The notes beneath the pieces were generated by a model. It searched no databases. It worked only from the letters and a program-made list of their open reading frames with translations, and was not told the origin of the DNA. The translations under genes were made by a program, and so were the position numbers. A stretch of 64,000 bases of DNA from Rhodothermus sp. (GTDB lineage: Bacteria; Bacteroidota; Rhodothermia; Rhodothermales; Rhodothermaceae). Of this stretch, positions 9,107 through 17,698 are shown piece after piece. The DNA lies in the NCBI GenBank assembly GCA_030950375.1, contig JAUZRN010000033.1, forward strand, positions 1 to 64,000. The letters run 5' to 3'. Every line of letters begins with the position of its first letter. The first letter of the stretch is position 1.

Positions 9107-11665
9107 ATGGAAGCAGAAAAACCTCGCATTATACCTGTCAATATTGAGGAGGAAATGAAATCCTCCTATATCGACTATTCCATGTCAGTCATCGTCGGCC
9201 GTGCGCTACCGGACGTACGCGATGGGCTCAAACCGGTTCATCGTCGGGTGCTGTACGGCATGTACGAGCTTGGGCTGACCGCCAGTGCGGCTTACAAGAA
9301 AAGCGCTCGTATTGTCGGGGAAGTGCTCGGCAAATACCATCCGCATGGCGATGCGGCTGTTTACGATACCATGGTACGGATGGCGCAGGATTTTGCCATG
9401 CGTTATCCGCTGGTTGACGGCCAGGGCAATTTTGGTTCGATCGATGGCGACAGTCCTGCCGCCATGCGCTATACGGAAGCGCGCCTGACGCACCTGGCGG
9501 AAGAAATGCTCCGGGATATTGACAAAGACACGGTCGACTTCCAGGATAACTTCGACGGCTCGCTGAAAGAACCCGTAGTTCTTCCCGCTGCCCTTCCGAA
9601 CCTGATTGTCAATGGCGCCGACGGCATTGCGGTGGGGATGGCGACCAAGATTCCGCCCCATAACCTGGGCGAGACCGTCGATGCGCTCATTGCCATGATC
9701 GATCATCCTGAGATCTCGGTCGAAGAGTTGATCAAATATCTGCCGGCGCCCGATTTCCCCACCGGCGGCATCATTTACGGCTACAGTGGCGTAAAGGAAG
9801 CCTACACCACCGGGCGCGGTCGTATCGTGATCCGGGCCCGCATACATGAAGAAGAGATTCGGCCGGGCCGCCTGGCGCTGATCATTACGGAGATTCCCTA
9901 TCAGGTCAACAAAAGTAGTCTGATTGAAAAAATTGCCTATCTGGTACGGGAACGCCGCATCGACGGCATCACGGATATCCGGGACGAAAGCGATAGGGAA
10001 GGTCTTCGCGTCGTGCTGGAACTCCGCAAAGATGCCGTGCCGCTGGTGGTACAAAACCAGCTCTACAAATATACCCCCTGCCAGCAGACCTTCGGCGTCA
10101 ACATGGTGGCCCTGGTAAACGGACGCCCGCGCACGCTCACCCTTCGGGAGCTCATGCGCCACTATCTGGATCACCGACACGAAGTGATCACACGGCGTAC
10201 CCGTTTCGAGCTACGTAAGGCCGAAGAGCGTGCCCACATCCTGGAAGGCCTCAAGATTGCGCTGGACCACCTTGACCTTGTCATCAACATTATTCGCTAC
10301 GCTGCCGATCCGGACGAGGCACGCCAGCGACTCATGGCAGGCGTACTGCCGGAGCGACTCACGCCGGAACAGCGCAAGCGATTGGGCCTTCCTGTCGAAC
10401 AGCAGTCCCATTTCACCCTTACCGAAGCCCAAGCGAACGCCATTCTGGCCCTTCGGCTGAGCCGATTGACCGGGCTTGAACGGCAGAAAATCGAAGAAGA
10501 ATACCGGGCCCTGCTTCAGGAAATCGAACGGCTTCGAAGTATTCTGGCCAGCGAGCCCCTGCGCTGGCAGATCATCCGGGAAGAGCTGCTGGAACTGAAA
10601 CAAAAGTATGCCGATCCGCGACGCACGCACATCGACTATGCAGGCGGTGCTGACCTTGCCATTGAAGATTTGATCGAAGACGAACAGGTCGTGGTGACCT
10701 TATCGCACCAGGGATTGATCAAGCGTACACCGGTCCATATCTACCGGCAGCAGGGCCGCGGGGGCATCGGGATGAAAGCCAGCGGCATGCGTGCAGATGA
10801 CTATATCGAACATCTGTTCGCGTGCAAAAACCATGACTACTTGCTCTTTTTTACCGACCACGGCCGTTGCTACTGGCTACGCGTTTATGACATTCCTGAG
10901 GGTAGCCGTACCAGTCAGGGACGCTCCATTCGCAATCTGATCCAGATTGCCCCAGACGACCGCGTACGGGCTGTGCTGAACATCCGCAAAGAGGATTTTG
11001 AAAATCCAGACTTCCTGCACACGCACTATGTACTGATGGCCACGCGACAGGGACTGGTCAAAAAGACTGCGCTGGCTGCTTTTAGTCGGCCCCGTGCTGA
11101 TGGCATCATTGCCATCGCATTTGCCCGTGGGGACGAGTTGATCGAAGCCACCCTGACCGACGGCCGCACCCATGTGTTCCTGGCTTCGTCAGGCGGACGC
11201 GTGGTGCGCTTTGACGAATCCGATGTGCGTCCTATGGGACGTAATACGCGCGGCGTACGTGGCATTACACTGGAAGCCGGCGAACAGGTCATCGGTATGG
11301 TAGCTGTCCCTCCAGAGGCCGCTCCCTACCTCCTCGCCATCAGTGCCCATGGCTATGGTAAGCGCACCCCGCTGGCAGAATATCCTCTCCATCGGCGAGG
11401 AGGCAAAGGCGTCTGGACCATAAAGATTACCCCCCGCACAGGCCGCCTGATCGCTATCAAAGCCGTACACGATGCGGACGATCTGATGATCATCACCCAG
11501 AATGGCCTGATGATTCGTCTGCACGTGGCCGATATCAGCCGCATGGGGCGCCATACACAGGGAGTCCGACTGATTCAGCTCAAGCCCGGCGATGCTATTG
11601 CCGACGTCACCCGCCTGGTTACCGAAGCACAGGCTGACGAAGCGGTATCCGAACCGGCCTCCTGA
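9107..11665 (+). CDS. gyrA: DNA gyrase subunit A
   Basis: An 852-residue GyrA, the breakage-reunion subunit that with GyrB introduces negative supercoils. The catalytic Tyr122 lies in [10 protein letters not shown]. The quinolone-determining region reads [12 protein letters not shown], with Ala at position 83 where E. coli has Ser and Asp at 87. The C-terminal DNA-wrapping domain carries a GyrA box (HRRGGKG, residues 762-768), which supports gyrase rather than topoisomerase IV; the first box residue is His instead of the usual Gln. The ATG at 9107 gives the standard N-terminus ([22 protein letters not shown]). It is transcribed alone and followed by a strong hairpin terminator. Upstream, 8936-9106 is AT-rich, but no clear promoter pair could be fixed. 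Confidence 0.97.
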   Translation: MEAEKPRIIPVNIEEEMKSSYIDYSMSVIVGRALPDVRDGLKPVHRRVLYGMYELGLTASAAYKKSARIVGEVLGKYHPHGDAAVYDTMVRMAQDFAMRYPLVDGQGNFGSIDGDSPAAMRYTEARLTHLAEEMLRDIDKDTVDFQDNFDGSLKEPVVLPAALPNLIVNGADGIAVGMATKIPPHNLGETVDALIAMIDHPEISVEELIKYLPAPDFPTGGIIYGYSGVKEAYTTGRGRIVIRARIHEEEIRPGRLALIITEIPYQVNKSSLIEKIAYLVRERRIDGITDIRDESDREGLRVVLELRKDAVPLVVQNQLYKYTPCQQTFGVNMVALVNGRPRTLTLRELMRHYLDHRHEVITRRTRFELRKAEERAHILEGLKIALDHLDLVINIIRYAADPDEARQRLMAGVLPERLTPEQRKRLGLPVEQQSHFTLTEAQANAILALRLSRLTGLERQKIEEEYRALLQEIERLRSILASEPLRWQIIREELLELKQKYADPRRTHIDYAGGADLAIEDLIEDEQVVVTLSHQGLIKRTPVHIYRQQGRGGIGMKASGMRADDYIEHLFACKNHDYLLFFTDHGRCYWLRVYDIPEGSRTSQGRSIRNLIQIAPDDRVRAVLNIRKEDFENPDFLHTHYVLMATRQGLVKKTALAAFSRPRADGIIAIAFARGDELIEATLTDGRTHVFLASSGGRVVRFDESDVRPMGRNTRGVRGITLEAGEQVIGMVAVPPEAAPYLLAISAHGYGKRTPLAEYPLHRRGGKGVWTIKITPRTGRLIAIKAVHDADDLMIITQNGLMIRLHVADISRMGRHTQGVRLIQLKPGDAIADVTRLVTEAQADEAVSEPAS

Positions 11666-11695
11666 GCCGGCAGGCTATGCTCTCCGGTTTACGCC

Positions 11696-11733
11696 GGCGG
11701 CACTGGTCAGCAGACAGTGCCGCCGTTGTTTTA
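11696..11733 (+). terminator. Rho-independent terminator after gyrA
   Basis: A perfect 10-bp stem, GGCGGCACTG (11696-11705) with CAGTGCCGCC (11715-11724), and a 9-nt loop are followed by GTTGTTTTA. It lies 30 bp after the gyrA stop. Confidence 0.8.
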
Positions 11734-11884
11734 TCGGATGCTGTCGTAACATCCGCGCCACTGACCCTCAACACCATCAGGCCGCCTTTTTTACTGCAGC
11801 CTCGTACCTGATCGCGCAGAAGGTCTGCAAACTGTCGGCATCATTGTAGTTCTCGCCTGACCGATACGGCCGACTTTATCCCCA

Positions 11885-11914
11885 CAAAAAAGCCGGCCTT
11901 TTCCAGGCCGGCCT
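11885..11914 (-). terminator. Rho-independent terminator after lat
   Basis: On the minus strand GCCGGCCT (11912-11905), a short GGAA loop and AGGCCGGC (11899-11892) form a hairpin followed by six T. It lies about 20 bp past the lat stop codon. The plus strand has no T tract here, so it serves the minus strand. Confidence 0.85.
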
Positions 11915-11933
11915 CGAAACAGCCCGGATCGTC

Positions 11934-13292
11934 TCAGGAAGCGGGCTGCTGACGGGCCACATAGGCCAGCGCCCGTTGCAACCGCCGAAGTCCTTCATCG
12001 ACCTCCGCTTCTGTGATGATCAGCGGCGGGCGAAAACGAATTGAGCGCTCTCCGCAGCTCAGAATCAATACCCCTTCTTCCAGACTGCGCCGCTGGACAG
12101 CATCTCGAAAAGCCGGGGACGGCAGATCAAATGCGCACATAAGCCCCCGACCACGTATGTTCGTCATAAAGGGATGGGTTTCAGCCATCTCTTCCAACCG
12201 ACGCAGTAGATAGGCGCCCACACGCGCTGCATTCTCCACCAGACGATCTTCCTCAATGATCTCCAGGATCCGATCGAACCGAACCATATCAACCAGATTG
12301 CCCCCCCAGGTGGAATTCAGTCGACTCGACACATGGAACACGTTGTCCTCTACCTCATCCAACCGGCGACCAGCGAGGATGCCGCACACCTGCGTCTTCT
12401 TGCCAAAAGCAATGATATCGGGTTGCACCCCAAGCGCCTGATGCGCCCAGAATGCCCCGGTAATTCCAACGCCGGTCTGCACCTCGTCGAAAATCAAAAG
12501 CGCATCATTTTCGTCGGCCAGCTCTCGGAGCGCCTGCAGAAACTCGGGCCGGAAGTGGTTGTCGCCCCCCTCAGCCTGAATGGGCTCAATGATAATGCAG
12601 GCAATGTCATCTTTGTACTCGTAGAAGTACTGCTTGGCCTGTCGAAGGGCCAGCTGTTCCAGCTCAATCGTGCGCTCCAGATTTTCCTGAGTGAGCGGAA
12701 ATTTTAGCTTCGGATTGAGAACGCGCGGCCAATCGAACTTCGGGAAATACTGCGTCTTACGCGGATCGAAGGTGTTCGTGAGCGAAAGCGTATAGCCGGA
12801 GCGACCATGAAAGGCCTGGTCGAAGTGCAACACCCGATGCCCCACCTCCCGACGGTAGCCTTTCCGGAAGTTCTTACGTACCTTCCAGTCGAAGGCCGCC
12901 TTGAGCGCATTTTCCACAGCCAGCGCTCCGCCATCAATAAAGAAAGCATAAGGTAAGTAGTCTGGAATGCCTACCCGTTCGAAGGTCTGGACAAACCGGG
13001 CCATGTGGACGGTATAGATATCCGAATTGGTAACCTTGTTAAGGGCCGCCTCCATGAGACGCCTTTTGAAATCTTCATCTTCCAGCATCTTGGGATGATT
13101 CATCCCAACCGCACTGGACGCAAAGAAGCCAAAAAAGTCGATCAATTCGCGCCCGGTAAGCTGATCGTAAAGATGCACGCCCCGGCTCCGCTCCATGTCA
13201 AGCACTATCGGCAACCCATCGGTAAGCAGATGGCGGGCCAGGATGGGACGCACCATGTCGGGTGTGATCTGCTGCATCGTCACATGCTCCAT
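11934..13292 (-). CDS. lat: L-lysine 6-transaminase
   Basis: A 452-residue class-III PLP aminotransferase that moves the epsilon-amino group of lysine to 2-oxoglutarate. The segment PDIIAFGKKTQVCGILAG around residue 298 contains the PLP-binding lysine in the form seen in lysine epsilon-aminotransferases; LIFDEVQTGVG (Asp269) binds the PLP pyridine nitrogen. IDFFGFFASSAVGMNHPKM and the closing RFRPPLIITEAEVDEG are also family-typical. The start at 13292 is used, but a second in-frame ATG at 13277 (MQQITPDMV) is also possible. It stands alone between gyrA and lipA with its own terminator. Its product could feed lysine catabolism or piperideine-type compounds; the neighbours do not say which. 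Confidence 0.9.
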   Translation of the reverse strand: MEHVTMQQITPDMVRPILARHLLTDGLPIVLDMERSRGVHLYDQLTGRELIDFFGFFASSAVGMNHPKMLEDEDFKRRLMEAALNKVTNSDIYTVHMARFVQTFERVGIPDYLPYAFFIDGGALAVENALKAAFDWKVRKNFRKGYRREVGHRVLHFDQAFHGRSGYTLSLTNTFDPRKTQYFPKFDWPRVLNPKLKFPLTQENLERTIELEQLALRQAKQYFYEYKDDIACIIIEPIQAEGGDNHFRPEFLQALRELADENDALLIFDEVQTGVGITGAFWAHQALGVQPDIIAFGKKTQVCGILAGRRLDEVEDNVFHVSSRLNSTWGGNLVDMVRFDRILEIIEEDRLVENAARVGAYLLRRLEEMAETHPFMTNIRGRGLMCAFDLPSPAFRDAVQRRSLEEGVLILSCGERSIRFRPPLIITEAEVDEGLRRLQRALAYVARQQPAS

Positions 13293-13507
13293 AAGGCACG
13301 CTCTTCCGTTTGCTCAAGGAATGTGTTTTTGCAAAATACGAAAACCATACCTCTGCAAGCAGAACGTAAAGCAGGGCAAACTTGAAAGATCAGCGAAAGA
13401 CGCAGGATCCGAATGCCAGAGGCAGTGCATGCGGGACGGGATCATTTCGCCGCGAACCGTGTAGCCTTTCCCCGATTTGAACGCCTGGATTTTCAGCCGC
13501 ACAGACT

Positions 13508-14494
13508 ATGGCCGAGCAACACACTGAATCGCCCCGTCGTCGCTTTCTTCCGGGTGAAATTGAACTCAAGCGCGTCCCCAAAGAACCGCTTTTTCCAAAC
13601 GGTGATGGAGGACTCTTCGAGCTACCGGTGATCGATCCACCGCCGGTGGCCAACGAGCGAGGGCGTCGGCCTGCGTGGCTGCGTGCCAAGCTGCCCTACG
13701 GTCCCACCTATCGGCGCGTGCTGGACATCGTCGAAACCCATCGGCTGCACACGGTCTGCCAGAGTGCCCGCTGCCCGAATATGGGCGAATGCTGGACAGC
13801 CGGTACGGCCACCTTTATGATTCTGGGAAACGTCTGCACGCGCTCGTGTGGCTTCTGTGCTGTCAAAACCGGCCGGCCAGATCCGGTAGACTGGGACGAG
13901 CCACGTCGCGTAGCCGAAGCCGTGCGGCTGATGGGCCTTCGACACGCCGTCGTCACCTCTGTCGACCGTGACGACCTGAAAGACGGTGGCGCGGCCCTGT
14001 TTGCCGAGACAATCCGCCAGATCCGAGCCCTCAACCCGGGCGTAACCGTCGAAGTACTGATCCCGGACTTTCAGGGCAACTGGAATGCGCTACAATTGGT
14101 GTTAGACGAACGCCCGGACATTCTCAACCATAATATTGAAACCGTTCCCCGTCTCTATCGCCGCGTACGTCCCCAGGCCCGCTATGAACGCTCCCTGGAA
14201 CTACTCTGGCGTGCCAAACAGGCCGGTCTGCGTACAAAAAGCGGGATCATGGTTGGGCTGGGTGAGACCAAAGAAGAGGTACTGGCCGTGATGGACGACT
14301 TTGTGCGGATTCAGCTCGACATCATGACGATTGGCCAGTACCTGCAACCCACCCGAATGCACCTCCCCGTCGAGGAGTTTGTGCATCCCGAGGTCTTTCG
14401 GTGGTACAAAGAAGTGGGCGAAGCCAAGGGCATCGGTCACGTCGAAAGCGGACCGCTGGTGCGCTCTTCCTACCATGCTGAACGGCACGTCTGA
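13508..14494 (+). CDS. lipA: Lipoyl synthase
   Basis: A 328-residue radical SAM enzyme that inserts two sulfurs into octanoyl groups on lipoyl domains. Both iron-sulfur cluster motifs are visible: the LipA-specific [12 protein letters not shown] (Cys84, 89, 95) and the radical [11 protein letters not shown] (Cys110, 114, 117). [20 protein letters not shown] and [19 protein letters not shown] are also characteristic. The N-terminus is about 30 residues longer than in many homologues. It is divergent from lat, and no lipB or other lipoate gene is adjacent. Confidence 0.96.
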   Translation: MAEQHTESPRRRFLPGEIELKRVPKEPLFPNGDGGLFELPVIDPPPVANERGRRPAWLRAKLPYGPTYRRVLDIVETHRLHTVCQSARCPNMGECWTAGTATFMILGNVCTRSCGFCAVKTGRPDPVDWDEPRRVAEAVRLMGLRHAVVTSVDRDDLKDGGAALFAETIRQIRALNPGVTVEVLIPDFQGNWNALQLVLDERPDILNHNIETVPRLYRRVRPQARYERSLELLWRAKQAGLRTKSGIMVGLGETKEEVLAVMDDFVRIQLDIMTIGQYLQPTRMHLPVEEFVHPEVFRWYKEVGEAKGIGHVESGPLVRSSYHAERHV

Positions 14495-14768
14495 ACTACT
14501 CCACATCAAAGAGGCGGAGCTCCGCGGAGAACCGCGCCCGCTTAAGGGGTGCCTTACCACCACAGGCGGGTTCACACCGCCCTTACTCCTGCCCTTTAGG
14601 GACTATCTGGACATTCCTTATGAGTTCTGCCTTAAGCTCAGGTGCTCAACCACAGGTATTTGACGTGTGTATCATGCTTCCCTCTGAGCGCCTTTTCAGC
14701 TCCTTAGATATTAAAAGCCTGTCCTATCGTAGGTTAAGGTTTTGTGGGGCTTTCTATAAAGCAGGCGC
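14495..14768. other. Gene-free stretch rich in short inverted repeats, possible mobile-element scar
   Basis: No convincing gene was seen. The first half is dense in small inverted repeats: the 12-bp palindrome GCGGAGCTCCGC at 14514-14525, AAGG...CCTT, GGCGG-gttcaca-CCGCC and CCCTTTAGGG. The last resembles the hairpin with a TTTAG loop common at right ends of IS200/IS605 elements, but no TnpA or TnpB could be read. One frame on the plus strand runs open to 14663 without recognisable motifs. Could be a decayed insertion or a structured RNA. Confidence 0.3.
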
Positions 14769-14990
14769 TCAACGCTTCGCTTGACGGTCGGTCGAGGACA
14801 AAGGCTCCGGCTCCCAACGCGCCATAAGTTCCTGCCAGTAGGCCGGGTCAAGTAGAACGGCCACAGCCCTCCCCTGCCGTTGTACAATCACCGGCCCACG
14901 TGCCAGACGAGCTTTCAGGGCTGCGGTCGACTGTAAGCGAATCCTGGAAATTGCAACCGTTTCTGCCGTCGCTTCAAACTGGCGCTTCAT
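14769..14990 (-). CDS. Phd/YefM-type antitoxin-like protein without adjacent toxin
   Basis: The start at 14990 gives a 73-residue protein. ISRIRLQSTAALKARL followed by GPVIVQRQGRAVAVLLDPAYWQEL is the Phd/YefM pattern: a DNA-binding N-terminal fold followed by the VIV-R-GRAVAVL strand pair. The frame is open to an ATG at 15065, but the extra 25 residues are Lys- and Arg-rich and unlike the family, so 14990 is preferred even though its GGAG lies very close to the ATG. Such antitoxins repress their own operon and neutralise a RelE, Doc or VapC-like toxin. No toxin gene follows or precedes, so this is an orphan antitoxin or a solitary regulator. Confidence 0.6.
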   Translation of the reverse strand: MKRQFEATAETVAISRIRLQSTAALKARLARGPVIVQRQGRAVAVLLDPAYWQELMARWEPEPLSSTDRQAKR

Positions 14991-15153
14991 CGCTCCAGAT
15001 AGCCTATGTTTCCCAATTGAAGGGTATTTACGCAAAACCCGGTGTTTTTTGCCTTTCGTTACCATTTTATTACGCTTCGTATGGCCTGCTCATAAAGATA
15101 TCCTTTAGTTTACGGCTTGTACTGCATTGTTATAACAAAACCTCTGCACTGCC

Positions 15154-15366
15154 ATGAAACGGAATGTCGGGACCATCGATCGGGTGGTTCGTATCGGAAT
15201 TGCCCTCGTTATTGGCGTGTTGTACCTCACCGGCCAGCTCAGCGGTACAGCCGCTGTCATTCTGGGCATTGTGGCCCTTATTTTTCTGATTACCGGACTG
15301 GTCGGGAGCTGTCCGCTATACGCGGTGCTGGGCATGTCCACCTGCCCACGCAAAGCCAGCAGTTAG
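15154..15366 (+). CDS. DUF2892-family inner-membrane protein
   Basis: A 70-residue protein with the DUF2892 (YgaP-like C-terminal) pattern. It begins MKRNVGTIDRVVRIGIALV, has two hydrophobic segments (about residues 12-28 and 32-50) and ends with the cysteine-containing GSCPLYAVLGMSTC. The family is widespread, and members are sometimes fused to rhodanese domains, but its function is not established. It is a single-gene unit followed by a very strong terminator. Confidence 0.85.
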   Translation: MKRNVGTIDRVVRIGIALVIGVLYLTGQLSGTAAVILGIVALIFLITGLVGSCPLYAVLGMSTCPRKASS

Positions 15367-15380
15367 GCCAGCGTACACTT

Positions 15381-15417
15381 GGTACCGGCGCCCTGATAAG
15401 GCGCCGGTACCGCTTTT
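15381..15417 (+). terminator. Strong Rho-independent terminator after the DUF2892 gene
   Basis: A perfect 12-bp stem, GGTACCGGCGCC (15381-15392) with GGCGCCGGTACC (15400-15411), and loop CTGATAA are followed by GCTTTT. It is just downstream of the DUF2892 stop and in the gap that faces the end of the SCP2 gene. The minus strand has no T tract after the stem. Confidence 0.8.
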
Positions 15418-15431
15418 CCCATCAGCGACGC

Positions 15432-15764
15432 TCATCCCATGCGAAAGAGCGATTGGAATTTCATGGCCATCGGCAATGAACCGCTCACCTTGAGCTTGCC
15501 CATCATCATCAGCGTCATCGGGTTGGCCTCGCCGTTGTTGATCTTCAGCCAGTTCTCGGCCGAGGTAGTAACCGTGACGGTGGGGTTTTCGTGTTTCCCT
15601 TCCTTGATCTCCAGCGTCTTGTTTTTGATCACCAGGTAATATTCGCCCCCATCTTCACCGGTCAGGTTAAGTTGTACGACCCCCTCGACACCTTCGGCCT
15701 GGTCGGGCAAGAACCGCTCTTTGTAGGATTCAAGTACTTCGGGAATGCTGTTGTACTTGGGCAT
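15432..15764 (-). CDS. SCP2 sterol-carrier-domain protein
   Basis: A 110-residue stand-alone SCP2 domain, a small fold with a hydrophobic tunnel that binds lipids and acyl-CoA. The signature is in YYLVIKNKTLEIKEGKHENPTVTVTTSAENWLKINNGEANPM followed by MMGKLKVSGSLPMAMKF. There is no signal peptide, so it is cytoplasmic. It is the last gene of the leftward acyl-CoA cluster, 34 bp after the CoA-transferase stop. In eukaryotic HSDL2 an SCP2 domain is fused behind an SDR domain; a close relative of that SDR lies at the head of the same gene set (22170-23009), so this may be the detached partner that presents or stores acyl-CoA. Confidence 0.85.
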   Translation of the reverse strand: MPKYNSIPEVLESYKERFLPDQAEGVEGVVQLNLTGEDGGEYYLVIKNKTLEIKEGKHENPTVTVTTSAENWLKINNGEANPMTLMMMGKLKVSGSLPMAMKFQSLFRMG

Positions 15765-15798
15765 GGCACGTGCTACAGGTTGGTGATGATTTTTGGCT

Positions 15799-17013
15799 TT
15801 AATCTATCGCAGGAAGATCAGCCCCGAAAAGTCCTTCGGCAGCCAGTGTTTCAAGCTCTTCATCGGAGAATCCAGCTTCCTGCAACACCTGGCGGGTGTG
15901 AGCCCCTGGCGGAGGGCCCACATGCCGGTAGTCGGGAGAGGTCTTCGAGAACCGTACAGGAAAGCCTACCTGAGGCTGGGCTGGACCGTCTGATCGTGGA
16001 ACCGTGACTATCAACGCGCGCGCCTGCACCTGTGGATGTTGCGTCATTTCTTCCAGCGTCAGCACGGGCTCCACACACACGTCCTGTTCGGCGAAGATGG
16101 CCTGCCATTCGGCCAGGGTTCGGGTAGCGATCGCCTGCTGAATTTCCTTCTTGAGTCGTTGCTGGACGGCTGTATCCCAGACGTTGTAGCCGTACGGTGC
16201 CAGTTCAGGTCGACCGATGGCTTCACAGAAACCTTCCCAGAACTTGGGCTCCAGGCCGGCTACCGCCAGGTAGCGGCCATCGCGCGTGCGATAGCAGTCG
16301 TAGAAGCTACCCCCGTTCAGGGGTTCGGTCTCGTAACCTGGTAGATGGCCGGCGGCCAGGAAACCACTAACGGCCAGTCCATTGAAGGCGATGGCACAGT
16401 CGAGCAACGCCAGATCCAGGTACTGTCCTTCGCCGGTGCGCTGGCGGTGTACGACAGCAGCCAGGATGGCCAGGGCCGCAAACAATCCACCGGCCATGTC
16501 GGCCAGGGGCACGCCGGAGGGTATCGGTCCACTCTCCCGACGGCCACTGTGGCTCAGCAGTCCGGAAAGTGCCTGATAGTTCAGGTCGTGCCCGGCCCGT
16601 GCGCGATAGGGCCCGGTCTGGCCATAGCCGGTAATGGAGCAATAAATCAGCGCTGGATGCTCGGTGGCCAGCGTTTCGTAGTCCAGGCCCAGCCGCTGCA
16701 TGACGCCTGGCCGAAAGCCCTCCACCACGACGTCGTAGTGTCGCACGAGCCGACGGACCACGTTGGCCGCCGCAGGATGCTTCAGGTCGAGCGCTATTGA
16801 TCGTTTGGAACGGTGGACCCAGGCATGGCCAGCCGCGATTCCGGTATCGTCGTAAGGAGGCGCCAGGCGCATCAGATCAGGCCGGTCGGGTGATTCGATA
16901 CGCACCACTTCAGCCCCCAGGTCGGCCAGCAGCAACGTTGCGAAGGGGCCGGGTAGTAGCGTCGTGAAGTCCAGTACGCGCAGCGCGTGCAATGGTCCTG
17001 CCATTGCCTTCAC
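15799..17013 (-). CDS. CaiB/BaiF-family (type III) CoA transferase
   Basis: A 404-residue family III CoA transferase, or alpha-methylacyl-CoA racemase relative. HALRVLDFTTLLPGPFATLLLADLGAEVVRIE is the classic N-terminus; the catalytic Asp lies in VPLADMAGGLFAAL, and the C-terminus carries the usual VGFPVRFSKT and GAHTRQVLQEAGFS. It would move CoA between acids or epimerise 2-methylacyl-CoA. The start is GTG at 17013, overlapping the TetR stop as GTGA, so translation is coupled to the regulator; an ATG at 17004 is the alternative. Its place in the cluster fits a role in activating or recycling acyl-CoA of the pathway. Confidence 0.88.
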   Translation of the reverse strand: MKAMAGPLHALRVLDFTTLLPGPFATLLLADLGAEVVRIESPDRPDLMRLAPPYDDTGIAAGHAWVHRSKRSIALDLKHPAAANVVRRLVRHYDVVVEGFRPGVMQRLGLDYETLATEHPALIYCSITGYGQTGPYRARAGHDLNYQALSGLLSHSGRRESGPIPSGVPLADMAGGLFAALAILAAVVHRQRTGEGQYLDLALLDCAIAFNGLAVSGFLAAGHLPGYETEPLNGGSFYDCYRTRDGRYLAVAGLEPKFWEGFCEAIGRPELAPYGYNVWDTAVQQRLKKEIQQAIATRTLAEWQAIFAEQDVCVEPVLTLEEMTQHPQVQARALIVTVPRSDGPAQPQVGFPVRFSKTSPDYRHVGPPPGAHTRQVLQEAGFSDEELETLAAEGLFGADLPAID

Positions 17014-17621
17014 GGGTTGATCGAAACAGAGGGTTCCCGCACCACGCCCCCCAGGCTACGCCGCAATAGCGGCATCAGCCAGGTGGCTACCGCCTTTGGC
17101 GCCTCCTTGTCGGTCAAATGACGCCAGCAATGGACACCCTGCACCAGCCCGATGCACAGCTGCGCCATCGCATCCAGCTCCAAAGTCTCCCCAAAAATAC
17201 CCTGCGCCATGCCTTCTGCAATCACCTCTTTCCAGCAGTTCTCGTACTGCTGGAGTAGCGCCTCAAGGTTCATGGTGTGTACCTGCTGCAACGTCTCCCG
17301 GCTTTCACAATGCAGTAGCATCCAGCTTTCGCGATGCACCGTCAGGCTATGCAGGTGCTGTTCGACGAGGCGCGTTAGCTTCACTTCAGGCGACGCATTA
17401 CTTGCCACGATCTTCCGCGCCTGCTGTATCAACTGGCAAAGCGGTGCCTCCAATACGGCACGGATCAGATCGGCTTTACTGGTCACGTAATAAAAGAGTA
17501 CCCCCCGGGGCACCCCTAACTCGTCGGCCACATCCTGCAGTCGCGCCTGTCGCAGGCCCTTACGCCGGAATACCCGGGCGGCAACCCGGTAGAGTTCTGC
17601 TTCACGTCCGCTCCGAGCCAT
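17010..17621 (-). CDS. TetR/AcrR-family transcriptional regulator of the acyl-CoA cluster
   Basis: About 203 residues. The N-terminal helix-turn-helix reads ELYRVAARVFRRKGL, LQDVADELGVPRGVLFYYVTSKADL, and the C-terminal helices are typical of the FadR/PsrA-like group that sense acyl-CoA. The frame is open to an ATG at 17702, but the ATG at 17621 has AAAGGAAG 5-6 nt upstream and starts right before the HTH, so it is chosen. The gene lies inside the leftward operon, 78 bp after the receptor, and overlaps the CoA-transferase start. By context it should repress the two promoters that carry the inverted repeats at 22118-22131 and 23054-23067; the acyl-CoA substrate is the likely inducer. This link is inferred. 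Confidence 0.88.
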   Translation of the reverse strand: MARSGREAELYRVAARVFRRKGLRQARLQDVADELGVPRGVLFYYVTSKADLIRAVLEAPLCQLIQQARKIVASNASPEVKLTRLVEQHLHSLTVHRESWMLLHCESRETLQQVHTMNLEALLQQYENCWKEVIAEGMAQGIFGETLELDAMAQLCIGLVQGVHCWRHLTDKEAPKAVATWLMPLLRRSLGGVVREPSVSINP

Positions 17622-17698
17622 AGCGCTTCCTTTACGAGCCCCCGATACGCGGCAGGGCTCGGGGAACCGGTCCCGAACCCTGCCGTCCGGGTTGTGGT

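Noticed and set aside
9206-10180. Long minus-strand ORF over gyrA
   Set aside because: Antisense frame of gyrA without any recognisable domain.
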